Positions 4,849 to 5,144 of a stretch of DNA of 5,144 nt are shown in pieces. The notes beneath the pieces were generated by a model that was not told the origin of the DNA, ran no database searches, and worked only from the letters and a program-made list of their open reading frames with translations. The translations under genes were made by a program, and so were the position numbers. Source of the stretch: an uncultured Clostridia bacterium (GTDB lineage: Bacteria > Bacillota > Clostridia > Peptostreptococcales > Anaerovoracaceae); assembly GCA_946402595.1 (NCBI GenBank), contig CAMIWY010000127.1:1-5144 (forward strand). Direction: 5' to 3'. Within the stretch, counting starts at the first letter, position 1, and every line of letters starts with the position of its first letter.

Positions 4849-5144
4849 TTATCTGGAAGCTGCTGCTGCGAGTACGATCGAGTAGAACTTCTCTTCAGCG
4901 CTGGAGCCTCTGGATGTCAGAACGATAGGAGCCTTGGCGCCTACGATGATTCCTGCCATCATTCCGGTGCTGCTTACTGTCCATGCCTTACCTACCATGT
5001 TTCCTGTTGCCATGGACGGCATGATCATAGCATCGACATCACCTGCAACAGGGCTGTCGAATTTCTTGAACTCTGCGATCTCTTTGCTAAGAGCGATATC
5101 ATAGGAGATCGGGCCTTCAACTGTGCAGCCGGTGATCTCGCCGT
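4849..5144 (-). CDS. ptb: Phosphate butyryltransferase (PTA/PTB family), C-terminal part
   Basis: 97 complete codons are visible before the TAA at 4849-4851; the start lies beyond the right edge, and about two thirds of a protein of usual length (about 300 residues) is missing. The fragment carries the family's C-terminal motifs: EGPISYDIALSKE, SPVAGDVDAMIMPSMATGN and GIIVGAKAPIVLTSRG. The GAKAPIVLTSR segment is of the butyryltransferase type; the acetyltransferase type has a different sequence here. The enzyme moves an acyl group between CoA and phosphate in the cytoplasm, the first of two steps that gain ATP from butyryl-CoA or a related acyl-CoA. Its usual partner, an acyl kinase (buk), is not downstream, since a terminator follows at once; it may lie upstream or elsewhere. 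The exact acyl specificity cannot be decided from the fragment. Confidence 0.88.
   Translation of the reverse strand, partial: GEITGCTVEGPISYDIALSKEIAEFKKFDSPVAGDVDAMIMPSMATGNMVGKAWTVSSTGMMAGIIVGAKAPIVLTSRGSSAEEKFYSIVLAAAASR

Overview
The window looks like a chromosomal stretch from an anaerobic member of the Clostridia (Bacillota), probably a gut organism. This rests on strong GGAGG-type ribosome binding sites, simple Rho-independent terminators, a Cys-anchored lipoprotein of a type common in gut Firmicutes, a phosphate butyryltransferase-type enzyme and a PD-(D/E)XK-like hypothetical protein I associate with clostridial genomes. The genus cannot be named from sequence alone. There are five protein genes in full or in part on the minus strand, one on the plus strand, and one regulator remnant on the plus strand. 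No rRNA, tRNA, CRISPR array or intact insertion sequence was seen.

Left part (1-1352): a minus-strand gene for an uncharacterised PD-(D/E)XK-nuclease-like protein runs off the left edge. It has its own extended -10 promoter (839-868). Upstream lies a long AT-rich stretch without a convincing gene. It carries two copies of a spaced sequence block (801-835 and 1043-1077) and a hairpin at 1209-1243 that can end transcription arriving from the right.

Middle-left (1353-2089): a complete gamma-class carbonic anhydrase-like left-handed beta-helix protein is followed, probably in the same transcript, by a 53-residue single-span membrane protein of unknown role.

Middle (2090-3351): a divergent intergenic region with several small repeats and palindromes leads into a 308-residue secreted lipoprotein. 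It has two recognisable modules and is closed by a strong terminator.

Right part (3352-5144): a C-terminal remnant of what looks like a LysR-type regulator lies convergent to a complete ten-helix EamA-family transporter gene. The transporter has a near-consensus sigma-A promoter (4727-4755) and a terminator (3667-3714) that overlaps the remnant. Behind it on the same strand is the C-terminal third of a phosphate butyryltransferase with its own terminator.

The genes do not form one pathway; most appear to be separate short transcription units. I did not find a convincing new multi-gene system. The points most worth a second look are the orphan nuclease-like gene with its duplicated upstream block, the small membrane protein beside the carbonic anhydrase homologue, and the decayed regulator.
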